Positions 1 through 10,296 are shown, numbered from the stretch's first letter. The stretch is 64,000 bases of DNA from Apodemus sylvaticus (GCF_947179515.1 NC_067485.1:75680646-75744645); one strand, 5' to 3'. Notes: generated from the letters alone by a model not told the origin. Program-made: numbers and translations.

Positions 1-37
1 ATTTGTTCTGGTTTTTTTTTTGCACACATTTTATCTA

Positions 38-118
38 TTCTTCCTTTCTTCCTCCTTCCTCCTTTCATCCATTTCCCTTCCTTATCTCTTCCTTTCTCCT
101 TTCCTTCCTCTCCATTCT
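38..118. repeat. Pyrimidine-rich low-complexity tract
   Basis: Nearly pure C/T sequence built on TTCC and CTTCCT units with few interruptions. No coding or structured-RNA signal. Such tracts often flank or derive from old retroposon tails, but no parent element is recognisable here. Confidence 0.7.
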
Positions 119-154
119 CATATAAGGTGGTATATTTCTTCTTCTTTTCCCCCC

Positions 155-286
155 AGATAAGGTTTCTATGTATAGCCCTTGCTGTGTCGGACTCACTTTG
201 TAGACCAGGCTGGCCATGAACTCAGAGAGATCTGCCTGTTTCTACCTCCTTAGTGTTTGAATTAAAGTCTTCTGCCACCACACCCA
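155..286 (-). mobile_element. B1 SINE, full-length-like, diverged
   Basis: Read on the minus strand it has the 7SL-derived B1 order: a GGTGTGGTGGCAGAAG-like start, the GGCCAGCCTGGTCTACA-type middle (plus strand: TGTAGACCAGGCTGGCC near 201-217) and an end matching CAGAGAAACCTTGTCT. It carries many substitutions, so it is an old copy. The following bases to about 636 are AT-rich and show nothing I recognise. Confidence 0.85.
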
Positions 287-636
287 GAAAGGTGCTATAT
301 TTTTGTAAATTAGGAACTATGCCCTAAATATTACCATAGTCTTAGGAGCAATTACAATGTAATTAATACAAGTAGAAAATACAGGTAGAAAATAATATCT
401 GCTTAGTTAGTGAATTCTAAAGTGCTGAGTAAATTGGGAGACTATGATGGACAGATACTGACTAATATTCCACCATATGTCCCTAGTATATATGCTATAT
501 CTGAAACATATAGAATAAAAAGCACATTTTATTAGATAAATAAGCAAAATATTCACCACATGTAAAAAGGAAACATTGAACCAATTTATCATAATTACTG
601 CTGGAATTGTTTGAACATTAAATTTTAAATTTACAT

Positions 637-651
637 GTGTCCGTGTCCGTG

Positions 652-691
<40 letters not shown>
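637..691. repeat. (GTGTCC)3 followed by (GT)n microsatellite
   Basis: Three GTGTCC units lead directly into an uninterrupted run of about 18 GT dinucleotides. Alternating purine-pyrimidine DNA of this kind can adopt Z-form and is length-variable. Confidence 0.95.
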
Positions 692-693
<2 letters not shown>

Positions 694-744
694 TGAGAGG
701 GAGACTGTGCATGTGCAGGCAGCATGAGCTATGGCACAGAGATA

Positions 745-1130
745 GTGGGCAGTTTCAGTTTTAATTTTTTATTCTTCTATCATACATTACATTCTGACAG
801 TAATTTTCCCTCTCTTCATTCCTTCCAGCCCCCTCCTCCACCTCCACTCCCCACTAGATCTACCCCTCTTCCATTTCTTGTCCAAAAAAAGGAGGAGGAG
901 GAGGAGGAGAAGGAGGAGGAGGAGGAGGAGGAGGAGGAGGAGGAGGAGGAGGAGGAGGAGGAGGAGGAGGAGGAGGAAGGTATCCCAGGAATATCCACTG
1001 AACACTGCCTAACAAGATACCATAAGACTGGGCAGCCACCTTTATAACAAGGCTGCAGGAGAAAAAGGTCCCAAGCTCAGGCAAAGGAGTCAGAGACACC
1101 CTCACCCCACTCCCATTGTTTGGAGTCATA
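745..1130 (-). mobile_element. L1 3' UTR fragment, antisense
   Basis: The left part is C/T rich like the start (in antisense) of rodent L1 3' UTRs. To the right of the GGA tract the text (about 985-1125: a degraded ATATCCACTGAACACTG, AAGACTGGGCAGCCACC, AAAGGAGTCAGAGACACC) follows the order of an Lx/L1 murine 3' UTR in antisense as I recall it. A GGA microsatellite has expanded inside it. Family assignment is from memory; a RepeatMasker run would settle it. Confidence 0.6.
891..980. repeat. (GGA)n microsatellite
   Basis: About 29 GGA units with one AGA interruption near 908. The purine strand is plus. GGA repeats can form G-quadruplex or triplex structures. The long Glu, Leu, Ser and Pro frames reading through it are repeat translations, not genes. 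Confidence 0.97.
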
Positions 1131-1154
1131 CAAGAACAGGAGAGCCAGAGTCAT

Positions 1155-1240
1155 TTATTTTTTCTATCTACCACATGGGTTCTGAAGATCAAACAAGTTT
1201 GCAGCAAGTGCTATTTTACCTATTGGGCTATATCCTTAGC
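1155..1240 (-). mobile_element. tRNA-derived SINE fragment (B2/B3-like), antisense
   Basis: The plus strand reads CCACATGGGTTCTGAAGATC, then GCAAGTGCTATTTTACC and a degraded GGCTATATCCTTAGCTCAG. Reverse-complemented this follows the A-box/B-box half of tRNA-derived rodent SINEs (GGGTTCAAATCCC-type motif and GAGCTAAGG-type 5' end). Short and diverged. The next 340 bp (1241-1582) show nothing recognisable. Confidence 0.45.
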
Positions 1241-1582
1241 TCAGTTTTTAAATATTGCCATGTTGTTGACTCCTTATCTTCTACAGAATACTGGTTGCTT
1301 AAATGCTATTTTTTTCTTTGCCTTGATGTATGTGTAGAATATTCTGAGTGTTTGGTACAGTGGTTAAACTTGTGGACCAGTAGCAACCTACATATATGAG
1401 GTAATTTCTCTGATACTTTCCCCCCTTTTGGTATTTGTATAAAGGGATATGTTTGTTGTTGTCCTGAAATAGCATCTGGAGTGAATATGGGGATGATTTG
1501 GAAATGGTATAGAGGCAGTACTGGTCTTGGTGCATGCTCTTGGTAAAAATTGATTGCCCAGTGACATAAAGAATAAACTTGG

Positions 1583-1765
1583 AGGGGCAGGAAGGGTGGC
1601 TCAGTGGTTAAGAACACTGACTGCTCTTCCAGAGGTGCTGAGTTCAATTCCCAGCAAACACATGCTGATTCACAACCATCTGAATTGGGGTTCAATGCCT
1701 TCTTTCTGGTGTGTCTGAAGACACTGTATTCACAAAAATAAATTATTTTTTAAAAGAAAGAATAC
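1583..1765 (+). mobile_element. B2 SINE
   Basis: Clear B2 sequence: GGTGGCTCAGTGGTTAAG (A-box region), AGAGGTGCTGAGTTCAATTC (B-box), CACAACCATCTG, then TCTGGTGTGTCTGAAGACA and an A-rich tail. Internal RNA polymerase III promoter boxes are visible, but decay makes activity unlikely. Confidence 0.93.
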
Positions 1766-1849
1766 AATTGGATGTAATTTTATGACTTTACTTAGGTTAG
1801 CTCCAATTACATGGTCTTAGTTGCTGAAATTTTGTAGTGTTAGAACATT

Positions 1850-2460
1850 GAATCCTTTAATTTTTTTCCTCTGTTAAAATGATTATTGTTACTAATTTTG
1901 CTATCTTGGGTTGCATACATTTCCCCATGAACTTTTGAATAATTGCATCAATTTCTGAATAACGTCAAATTTTGACAAGGATTTTTATTGAATCTATAAA
2001 TCAACTTGGGGATAAAACTGTCTTATCAATATTACATCTTAAGTGTATGCACAGGGGTTCTCTTTCCATTTAAGTAGGTATTATTTAAATTTTCTGAAAT
2101 ATTTTGCTGAAAAAATCATGGACTTCTGTTGCTGAATGTATTCACATATATTTCTTTTATATGGATTTTGATATTATCTTGAATCAAATTTTATTCTTAA
2201 ACTCTTTTCAGATGGCTCATTGTTCAATATTTGAGACTGAATATTTATGTTTCCATTCTGTAACCTTGCTGAATCTACTTTATTATATTTAACAGCTTTT
2301 AGTGATAGATTCTTCAGCATTTTCTCCATGTGAAAAGATGCCATTTTTTTTTAATAAAGCTATCTTTCTTCCTTCCCCATTTACTTGTGTTTCATTTCTT
2401 TTCCCTGTCTAATTGCTGGTGATAATTTTGAAATGGAGGTCTGTATACTTTGTTCTCTGG
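1850..2460 (-). mobile_element. Old mammalian L1 (L1M-type) ORF2 fragment, antisense
   Basis: The plus strand keeps the order of an antisense L1 reverse-transcriptase region: TTGCATACATTTCCCCATGAAC, TTATTGAATCTATAAATCAA, ATTTAAGTAGGTATTATTT, GTAACCTTGCTGAATCTAC, then a degraded TCTAATTGCTGG. Divergence is high and no frame is open, as expected for a pre-rodent L1M copy. The downstream bases to about 2790 show no recognisable feature. Confidence 0.7.
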
Positions 2461-2794
2461 AAAGATTAAGCAACTTGGTTTCGTAGTTTTGAAATGTAAG
2501 AATGTTATCTTAGTCCATACATTTTCTGGTAACAAGGACAATGTGTTTTCTCATGTCTTCATTCAACATTCATAGAATGAATGTCTTTTTACACCAGTTA
2601 TCTGAATCTGCTGTTCATGCTTTATTGTTGCCTACCCTTCAAATATGACTATTTGGCTATGGAATACATTATAAATGAATTTAAATGTAATTCACTAATG
2701 TCAGTTTTTGCCATTTGTTATACACAATCATGCTGTTATATTTACACATAATCATACGTGGAAGTCATTTGACTTTACTTACTTTTAAATCATG

Positions 2795-2868
2795 TTTCTT
2801 TGTTAGGGTCGAACTCTGGGCTACCCATTGCTAGGTAAGCCTTCTATCACACACCCACACCCTCTGCT
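2795..2868 (-). mobile_element. ID-like tRNA-Ala-derived SINE fragment, antisense
   Basis: The plus strand reads GGGTCGAACTCTGGGC and then TTGCTAGGTAAGCCTTCTA, the complement of an ID B-box and the GCTTGCCTAGCAAG-like arm. Only the head is present. The flank 2869-3050 has no recognised element. Confidence 0.55.
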
Positions 2869-3052
2869 CAATAGTTGTCATTTTATTTATGGTGCTACCA
2901 TTGCATTAAAAGTGGGCATGACTTTTTTCCACCCCTAAAATTATATGCACCTATTGACCTTTCTCTTTTACATCCTTTACTAAATGTTCAAGAAAGCATG
3001 CATTTGACTACCAATAAAACTTGAGATAAAAGTATATTATGTAAGAATCTGT

Positions 3053-3625
3053 GTATTCCTATATCAGCTCCTTTGGGTAAGTGCCCAAGAGTGGCACAGC
3101 TGGGTCATATGGTAGTTTTGTCTTATGTCTTTTTCCATTGCATTATTCACAATAATGAGGAAGCAAGGACAGTCAGTGGATGAATAGATGTTGTGTACAT
3201 CCAAAAATAATTTTTTTATTTTACTTAACTGTGAAAAAGTAAAATCATAAAAACTGAAGGGGAATGGATAGAATATTAAGCAAAGTATCTTGGGCTCAGA
3301 AACAGTCATATATTGATCACAAATGTGCATTCTAGCTCACTTTGCCAGTATGTGTACACAAGAGTAGGCATTAGAGTGGGAGTGGGCTGTGAAACTACAA
3401 AACCCACAAGAGTAGGGGAAAAGGTCCTGGGATACAGTAGGATACATGTGACATGGGAGCAGAAAGGTGGCACATGGAGAAAGAAGAGCCACAGTAAAGC
3501 AGCAGCACAGGATGGAAGGCACGGTGATGGGCAATCAAAATCTGTGTAAATTTCGTTTGAAGATGACACAGTAAAACCCATTATTTTTATGTTGCTTAAA
3601 AAAGAAAAAAAAAGAAATCCAAACA
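3053..3625 (+). mobile_element. L1 (Lx-type) 3' end with 5' inversion
   Basis: Two L1 ORF2 segments lie head to head. At 3070-3118 the plus strand is antisense ORF2 (GCCCAAGAGTGGCACAGC, GGGTCATATGGTAG). From about 3130 the sequence switches to sense ORF2 (GCATTATTCACAATAATGAG, then a degraded AGTGGATGAATAG) and runs through a 3' UTR to an A-rich tail at about 3597-3622. The inverted piece lies upstream of the sense piece in the original L1, which is the layout left by twin priming during target-primed reverse transcription. All frames are broken. Flanking target duplications are not convincing. Confidence 0.75.
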
Positions 3626-4004
3626 AAAACATTCTAGATATTCAAATCTGTAAGCCTTTATGGATAGTTCAATGGAATTCCACTACCTATGGAAGAGGGG
3701 ACTGGAATTCTGAATTTCCTTGGCCACCTTTGCCTTCAGATCCTGCCCCACTGGAACCTCTGCCTCTTGCCTTGTAGGCAATTTCCTTACACAGACAAGG
3801 CCACCACTGTGCTGACTTTAATCACAAGTGCAATCCAATTAAAAGCCATTATGCTAATGTGAATAGAGAAGGAGATGAAACAAGACAGTGAAATGTTTCC
3901 TTGGGGCCCAAAACAGTTGATTTCATGGGGCAGTAAGAAGACTCAGTAGGTAGATGGCTGAAGTGACACAAGGCACAAGCAAACCAAGGTACTGATTAAA
4001 ATCT
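3626..4004. other. No recognised feature
   Basis: Unique-looking sequence. The short frame through 3589-3777 begins in the A-rich tail of the preceding L1 and has no recognisable domain. Confidence 0.5.
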
Positions 4005-4013
4005 GGGGGGGGG

Positions 4014-4068
<55 letters not shown>
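4005..4068. repeat. G12 run followed by (AG)n microsatellite
   Basis: Twelve consecutive G residues lead into about 26 AG dinucleotides. It is a pure polypurine tract on the plus strand with mirror symmetry, able to form a triplex. Confidence 0.97.
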
Positions 4069-4071
<3 letters not shown>

Positions 4072-4329
4072 TATCAGTATAAAAGGGCTACTGGATGGAA
4101 TGTCAACTGATACCGTTGTATATTTTCTTTTAAACCTTTTGGCTTCTGTCATGCATTGGCACAAAGACTCCTTTTCCATAAAGTTCTAACAGTGTTTATC
4201 TGGAAAACAAAACTGCCTCACTGTATCCAGAAAATGGCATTGTCATTTCCCTTTGCCCAGGAGAGTTTGTATATTTAATTAACACAGCCTACAGAGGAAG
4301 TCAGAACAACCAAAAATGTTGATTCTGGG

Positions 4330-4630
4330 CATGGGGAGTTGATAAAGCTCTTGCTGGGCAAACAAAAGGATCAGAGGATCTCAAAAGGTCAGATGGTGGC
4401 AACATGAGCCACTGTGTAGAGAAGACAACACGAGGCACCCTGGGGCTTGCTGGGCACCAGTCTACCTGAATCAGCAGCTTCCAGGGTTGGTGAGAGACTT
4501 CACCTTAAAAAATAAGGTAGAGATCAGTTATGAAAGGCAGGCAATGTCTAAACGTGGCCTCGATTGAGTGTGCACACATATGCATGCACACCTGAGCCCA
4601 CATACAAATACAAGCACATTCCTTCCTCAG
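4330..4630 (+). mobile_element. Composite B4-type SINE (ID/B1 fusion), diverged
   Basis: The end is characteristic: CACCTTAAAAAATAAGGTAGAG followed by a CTCGATTGAGTGTGCACACA-like section and an alternating CACATATGCATGCACAC tail, as in B4/B4A elements. The 5' part (GGGGAGTTGATAAAGCTC, CTTGCTGGGCA) fits a degraded ID head. Confidence 0.6.
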
Positions 4631-4874
4631 AAGCATTAAACTCAACGATTAATTTCACTCAATAGCATTTTAATCAGCATTAAGGCAGAACATGGAAGAG
4701 AAGGAGTGGAGAAGAGCATCATCAACAAATTTTATTTAAAGATGCCATAATGAAGCGTTATGCTGATTTAAAAAAAAGAAGAAGAAAGAAAAAGAAATCC
4801 AAGAATCCATACATTTGAATTATATCTTCCTATTAGTGGTGCAACCATATTATCCATCAGCAGCAAGTTTACAC

Positions 4875-5170
4875 AAAACTGTGCAAAGGGCCTGCATAGA
4901 AATTTTTCATCTAGAAGACATACAAATCACCTACAGATACATTAAATGTGGTACAAGAGCAATAATCATAAGGAAAATGCAAATTGAAACCACAGCATGA
5001 CATCACCTCACACCTGCTAGGATCAGAGGTGAGAGAGATAAGCATTGGCAAGATTATAGAGAAATCGGAGAAGAGACCCCGTGCACTGTAGGTGGGAATG
5101 TAAATCACTACAGCCATTTTGGAAAAATGATGTAATAAGGTTTATGTTTGTAAGAAGTACAATAAATCTA
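4875..5170 (+). mobile_element. L1 ORF2 3'-region fragment, sense
   Basis: The order GGGCCTGCATAGAAATTTTTC, TAGAAGACATACAAATC, GGAAAATGCAAATTGAAACC, GTGGGAATGTAAATCAC, ACAGCCATTTTGGAAAA is that of the L1 ORF2 carboxy-terminal region. Two features, TGTGGTACAAGAGCAATAA and GACATCACCTCACACCT, are shared with the antisense copy at 6700-7040, so both belong to the same old rodent L1 subfamily. No open frame. Confidence 0.75.
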
Positions 5171-5464
5171 GCAAGTTGATGCTTTGAGGATTGACTGACT
5201 GTTTTAGATTAGGAAGCCACCGAAGCACTCTCTGAGATGTTCATATATAACTTTGAACCCAAGTGACGGTAGACACTCTGGTACAGATGTGTTGGTTGAT
5301 TCTTCCAGGAAGCTCACAAGTTTGCATGGTCACGTGAAGTTGAATATAGGCTTGCTTACTCAATATAAAGTCAGGAAATTTCAAGGGATGGAAAAATAGT
5401 AAAAGAATAGGGTCAGAGGAGTGTTTTAGTCTCCCTCTGTCTCTCTGTCTCTGCCCCCCCCCCA

Positions 5465-5625
5465 TTCCTAAACCAGAATACCATAGACAGGATCTCCTTT
5501 AAAATAATAAGTTTCTTGTGTACCTGGGTTCGTGATTATAGAGGCTGGGAAGTCTACTGTTCATTTCTTGTACCTGGTGAGGGCTTTCTTGCTGCATCAG
5601 AGCATGTATAAAGGCCTCATGGGGG
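5465..5625 (+). mobile_element. Possible ancient interspersed repeat remnant
   Basis: The order ACCAGAATACCATAGACAGG, AGAGGCTGGGAAGTC, ACCTGGTGAGGGC recalls an old mammalian repeat with a related reading (ATACCATAGACTGGG, GAGGCTGGGAAGTCC, TGGTGAGGGC). I cannot name the family. A matching 3' end may lie at about 7265-7345. Low confidence. Confidence 0.35.
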
Positions 5626-5631
5626 GGTGGC

Positions 5632-5847
5632 AGGGGGGGAGAGAAGGAGGGAAGGATGGAGAGAGGGAGAGGGAGAGGAGAGGGGAAGGGGGAGAGGGAG
5701 GGGGAGGGAGAAGGAGAGGGGGAGGGGAAGGGAGAGGGGAAGGGGAAGGGAGAGGGAGAGGGGAAGGGGGAGGGACAGGGGAAGGGGGAGAGGGGAAGGG
5801 GGAGGGAGAGGGGAAGGGGGAGGGAGAAGGAGAAGGAGAGGGGGAAT
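5632..5847. repeat. 216-bp G-rich polypurine tract
   Basis: Almost pure A/G on the plus strand, based on GGGAGAGGGGAAGG units, with single pyrimidine interruptions near 5656 and 5775. Many G3-G5 runs are spaced by 1-3 bases, so G-quadruplex and triplex structures are possible. The Glu/Gly/Arg-rich open frames here are artefacts. Confidence 0.95.
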
Positions 5848-6499
5848 TATAGCCTGGAGCTGTTTGTTAGCTAATGCTAAGCTAGCACCTGATTTGGGTG
5901 GAAGACATCTTCAAGCCATCAGAGTATGTCATTCGTGGGTCAATCCATGATGATCTATGGCGAAAAGTTTAAGTTCATTGTGAAGAGTAAAAGTTTCATG
6001 TCAGCAGACCAATAAGGTCAGATTGAGGACAATGTTTATGAGACAAGGAGATATAGAGAGTGCTGCAGACAGAAGTCATTGGATTCTATCAAAGTTGGGT
6101 TGATTCATGGGTCAACGTCTGACTCTTATCATCTAAGGAACAGAAAACAGCAATTTCTGAGGCAAAAAAAGTAAAAATGAATTAGCAATTTTGTGTATAA
6201 CTTTTTCAAAGAAAAGCAAAGAACAAATATTCCAAAATACTGATTACAATTACAGGTACAACAGACAAAACAAGGGTTAGTAGACCACGGGAATAGTGAT
6301 AAGATAAGGAAGAAGCAATATTAAATGTTCAGTTATAAATATAGACTTTTAATTCACAAAAGTACTTTGGTATGATGGTGCAGAGTGCAAACACAAACAA
6401 GAAAGGCTATTATGTTGAAATAATACAATAGCTATTGTGTGTTATTTACTCTGAGGTTTGAGTAGCCAACTGTGGGTGAATCTTAGCAGTTAGAACCGT
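5848..6499. other. No recognised feature
   Basis: AT-rich unique-looking sequence with stops in all frames and no repeat I recognise. Confidence 0.5.
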
Positions 6500-6625
6500 G
6501 TCAGCATCCCAGAACGTGAGAGCAGGAGGCAGGGGGATCAGGAGTTTAAGATAAGGCTTGGCTTCATGTAACCCCACCTCAGAAACAGACAAAAAACAAG
6601 CAGCAACAAAAAAGAAGCACAATGC
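6500..6625 (+). mobile_element. B1 SINE, diverged and internally shortened
   Basis: GTGTCAGCATCCCAGAACG, GAGCAGGAGGCAGGGGGATCA, GGAGTTTAAGATAAGGC, then CTCAGAAACAGACAAAAAAC follows the B1 order (GCACTCGGGAGGCAGAGGC through the A-rich tail) with part of the middle lost. Confidence 0.55.
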
Positions 6626-6699
6626 CCCATGCACATGGGCACGTACATACCTGTCTGTGGAACTCCACAGATGGAGACATGCACACTTCTCTCTGAGCA

Positions 6700-7040
6700 A
6701 CTGACTTTATTTATTTTGGGTATATATCCAGAAGTGGCGCAGTTGGATAAGATAGCAGTTTCCATACATTTCGAGGGACCCTCGTGTCACTTTTACAAAA
6801 TGGCTGTAGTGATTTACATTCCCACCAACAGTGTGCAAGAGCTCCTTTTTCTCTATAATCTTGCCAGGGCTTCTTATCTCTCACCTTTGATCCTAGCAGG
6901 TGTGAGGTGATGTCATATTATAGTTTCAATTTGCATTTCCATTTTTGATTATTGATCTTGTACCACATTTAGTGTACCTGTTGGTCTAGCTGAATAATTC
7001 AGGTCCTTCGACCAGTTTTGTGGAAACTTACAGATATTAT
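6700..7040 (-). mobile_element. L1 ORF2 3'-region fragment, antisense
   Basis: Reads TTTGGGTATATATCCAGAAG, AAATGGCTGTAGTGATTTAC, ATTCCCACCAACAGTGTGC, AGGTGTGAGGTGATGTC, CAATTTGCATTTCC, TTCAGGTCC: the antisense order of L1 ORF2. It overlaps the region carried by the sense copy at 4875-5170 and shares its unusual features, making an imperfect inverted repeat. Confidence 0.75.
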
Positions 7041-7559
7041 GCATTTGTTTCTTACAATTGCTGAACCTGGGAAGGTCAAGCGCAAGGTCTTGGCAGGTTC
7101 CACATCTGCTTCAAGATGGTGCCTTGTCGCTGTCCATTCTTTAGAGACAGACACTGCAACCTGCACAGGCCTGAGTGCAGGAAATCCCTGGTGACACTTT
7201 TTCTAGAAGGGCCTTGAAGTAATTCAAGCCGCAGGAGTCTTCAGGGCTTAACCATCTTTCAAAGACTTCCCCTTTGAATATTGCCTCAGAGTTTAAGTTT
7301 CAACATTAGGTTTGGAGGCAGTACAAATACTCAACCCATTGCCCATGTGATGACAACTCCCCTCAAAGATGATCAGTACTGACCTCCCATTTCCAGTCTC
7401 TGGTGACTGTCCCACCTTCCTTCATCTGCAGACATGGGCTGCTGTGTGCCTAGCAGCCATATTTGCTTTGCATGATTTTGCCTTCTTTTTTGGAACTGAT
7501 AGGGAGAGCTATGCCATATAAGCCCAGAAAATCCAAAATCTGACCCAATCTCATTCTCT
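7041..7559. other. Unassigned sequence with a possible old-repeat 3' end at 7265-7345
   Basis: GTTTCAACATTAGGTTTGG, then GTACAAATACTCAACCCATTG, resembles the 3' end of old mammalian repeats of the type suspected at 5465-5625. The rest is not recognised. Confidence 0.3.
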
Positions 7560-7870
7560 CTCACCTCTCGCTTCCCCTCTTCTCCCCCTTCCTCTCCACT
7601 CCTCTTCCCCTCTCTTCTCTCTCCCTCCTCCCCCTCTGAGATAGCATATACTGTTGGGTTTCATTACAGCATTTTCAAACAATTTTTTTAACTCCCCTCA
7701 CTTTCCATTCTGTACTACTCCCTGGCCCCCGCTATCATTCAAACCCCCCCTCCCACCGAAGCCTCCTTTCTCCTACCATATCTCTTGCATCCTATTGGCC
7801 TTCTCCATCCCTCAACTCTGCTTTCCCCCATTTGTGGTATCCTTTCTAGTTTCATAGTATAAGCCTACAC
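7560..7870 (-). mobile_element. Pyrimidine-rich block, possible old L1 3' UTR in antisense
   Basis: A CTCC/CTTCC-rich stretch (7560-7640) is followed by GGGTTTCATTACAGCATTTTC and further C/T-rich text, a composition seen in antisense rodent L1 3' UTRs. No diagnostic motif fixes the family. Confidence 0.3.
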
Positions 7871-8059
7871 TCAGCCATGAATATGCAGACACATAAACAC
7901 GGTAAACTGGAAATTGTATATGCAGGAAAAAAACTGAGTTTGATAAAGATCTGGTATTTAATCTTTCTTTTTATTCATTTCTTGAGTTTTTGATAAGTAT
8001 CAGAGATAAACAAACAACTAATATAAACACCTATCAAACAATGAACACTCATGTTCCGG

Positions 8060-8400
8060 ATTAATCTTTAACATATTAGCACAAAAATATTTGATTTTTC
8101 TTGGAACCATTGTCCAATGTAGGTTTACTTTGGTGTCTCTTCTATTCTATTTGTGTCTTTTATGAAACTGCCATACTGTATTGGGTGTCATAGCTTTATA
8201 AAATAGTTCAAAATTAGGAAATGTGATGTCTCTATCTTTGTTCTTGCTTTTCATTACTTAGATCTATTTTTGGTTTTATAGAACATTTAGCATTGTGTTT
8301 CCCAATTCCATGAAAAACTGCCAATAGAATTTGGTGGATACTATATTCAATGCTTTGATTATTTTGGGCCTTTAAATAATACTGATATTTCTAACCCATG
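8060..8400 (-). mobile_element. Old mammalian L1 (L1M-type) ORF2 fragment, antisense
   Basis: The plus strand keeps the antisense ORF2 order: TCTTCTATTCTATTTGTGTC, CTGCCATACTGTATTGGGTG, ATAGCTTTATAAAATAGTTC, AAATTAGGAAATGTGATGTC, then a degraded TTTTTGGTTTTATAGAAC. Strongly diverged and without an open frame. Confidence 0.7.
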
Positions 8401-8699
8401 AGTCTTTAGAGCCATATATAAGAGAACTAAAATATTTGGGGAAAAAGAGATCACACCCAGTTGACAGAGATGATTGAAATACATAGAAATATACTGTTGA
8501 GAAGGCACAGTCTGAAGGTGCTGGCAGAAAGGTACACAGGGTAAAGAGATCATAAATTACTAAGCACTTGTCTGCCTGGACTACAGAAGTCTGGAAAACA
8601 TTTCCTTAGTGCTTCTGCCTAGCTTGTTCACCATTAGCCTCCTGTTGTCACACTTAAAAGTGTGAGGGGCACAGAAGGAAATGTGCCATTTGCACAATT

Positions 8700-8985
8700 T
8701 TTGAGTGCACCTGCACATGTAGTATGTGTACATGTCCATGTGTGTGCCTGTGAACAGGCATGCACTATCTGTGAACGCACTTGGAGATTTATATCAACAT
8801 CAGATGTTTTTCTCAATCTCTTTCTACCTTTGTGGGGGAGCATGGAGGGATTTAATCTTTCACTGAACCTAAAGCTTAGCCACTTGGCTATAGTGACTGG
8901 CCAGTGATCTCAGAGTATGGACTTGTGTCTGCCTCCCAGCACAGGGATTAGAGATGTGTGCCAGTACAGTCTTTTACACGGCTGC
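8700..8985 (-). mobile_element. Composite SINE remnants (B4-like), antisense
   Basis: A GTGCACCTGCACATG-type alternating tail (8705-8770) is followed at 8895-8975 by ACTGGCCAGTGATCTCAGAG, TCTGCCTCCCAGCACAGGG and ATTAGAGATGTGTGCC, the antisense of a B1-like middle. Badly diverged; the parts may come from one B4 or from two elements. Confidence 0.4.
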
Positions 8986-10256
8986 TATCAGTTCTAACTC
9001 AAGCCCTTTCCTAGTACGGGTCATCTTTCCAGTTCTGTTCCTGTTAATACTTTTCATTGATGATGTTAACAGGTGTTACACAAGTATCCTTATTCTGGAT
9101 ACTTGTTTATTCTGTAAGTGCTACCTGAGCTTCTTTATGGCACTAAAACACTGGGTTCACAACAAAGGACATCTTGAGGAAATATTACTGACAGAACCAC
9201 ATACACAGCCTGCTTTGTAAGGTCCTCAGAAAAATGTGAAGTAGATAAAAAAAAAACAAAACAGCTGCCTTTGACTTTACTAATCACATAATAACAGGGC
9301 ATCATAAGTTTTAAGGGTGGAACAGGATACTTGCAAATTACTTCACAAAAGGCCAATTGTCTCCTTTGGATTTGGGACACTGTTCTAACAAGTTGAAGTT
9401 GATCAGCATTCCTAGCGCCCTGCCACACAGTGCTAATCCCACCACATCACTGAGATTCACTTTAGTAATTTGTATCAAAATAAGAAGGCAGCATGTGCCT
9501 GTGGGTCTGCTTCACCCGAGTTCACTGCTCTGCCAAATGGATGGGTGAATTTGTGGATTTCCTAGAAGCTAGGCGTGTGAAAAACAAAAGGGAGAGAGCC
9601 ACTCACTGCCAACCTGTGTTGCAATACACATGACCACAGGGTAGAGAAAGAAACTTAAACCATCTACAGGTTCTACTGAGTGTTTCAGGCAGAGAATGAA
9701 CAGCTAAGAACCACAAAAGTTGATGCCTACCTCATAACTTAAGAGGATCAACTACTGTTTGCATTAGTCTTGTTATTTTAACCTTGAGTCCCATTTTCTG
9801 CTGGGTTCAGATGTGCATTACCTTCCATGTTTTTATATAATGCCAACTGTCTATAGGAATCACAGCATAGAAAACATGGGAGAGTCTCTTTCATATATTT
9901 TTCTCCTCTTCTACTTCCTTTTCTATATTTTCTTTTGGGCAGGTAGACACTACAGTGTCCTAATTTTCTCATGTCTTTAGAAAAGCTAATGTCTGTTTCA
10001 CCTGGATTTCTGAGGGGTAGGAGAGAAGGGCAGAAGAGAGAGCTTTCCCAGACAATGAACTCAGTCTTTTGAGGTGGCTGTTACCTCCTTGGATTATTGA
10101 GCAGTTATTCTCTGTAAGGGTGGCAAACTGGCTCTTATATCAGCTATATTTCCCCTATCTATAATTCATGGTAGAAATCATAAGTTTGTAGTTTAAAATA
10201 TTTATTTTCAAATTGTTACTATTGTCATATGTTGATGTGTATAAACACACATCAAC

Positions 10257-10260
<4 letters not shown>
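8986..10260. other. No recognised feature
   Basis: About 1.3 kb of unique-looking sequence. Short frames on both strands lack known motifs, and no promoter, RNA gene or repeat is evident. Confidence 0.5.

Positions 10261-10296
<36 letters not shown>

Noticed and set aside
724..1047. Open frame with a long poly-Glu run
   Set aside because: It is a translation of the (GGA)n repeat and L1 3' UTR; the other frames give poly-Leu, poly-Ser and poly-Pro.
5532..5950. Gly/Glu/Arg-rich frames of about 100 codons
   Set aside because: Polypurine tract read in all three frames; no unique protein sequence.
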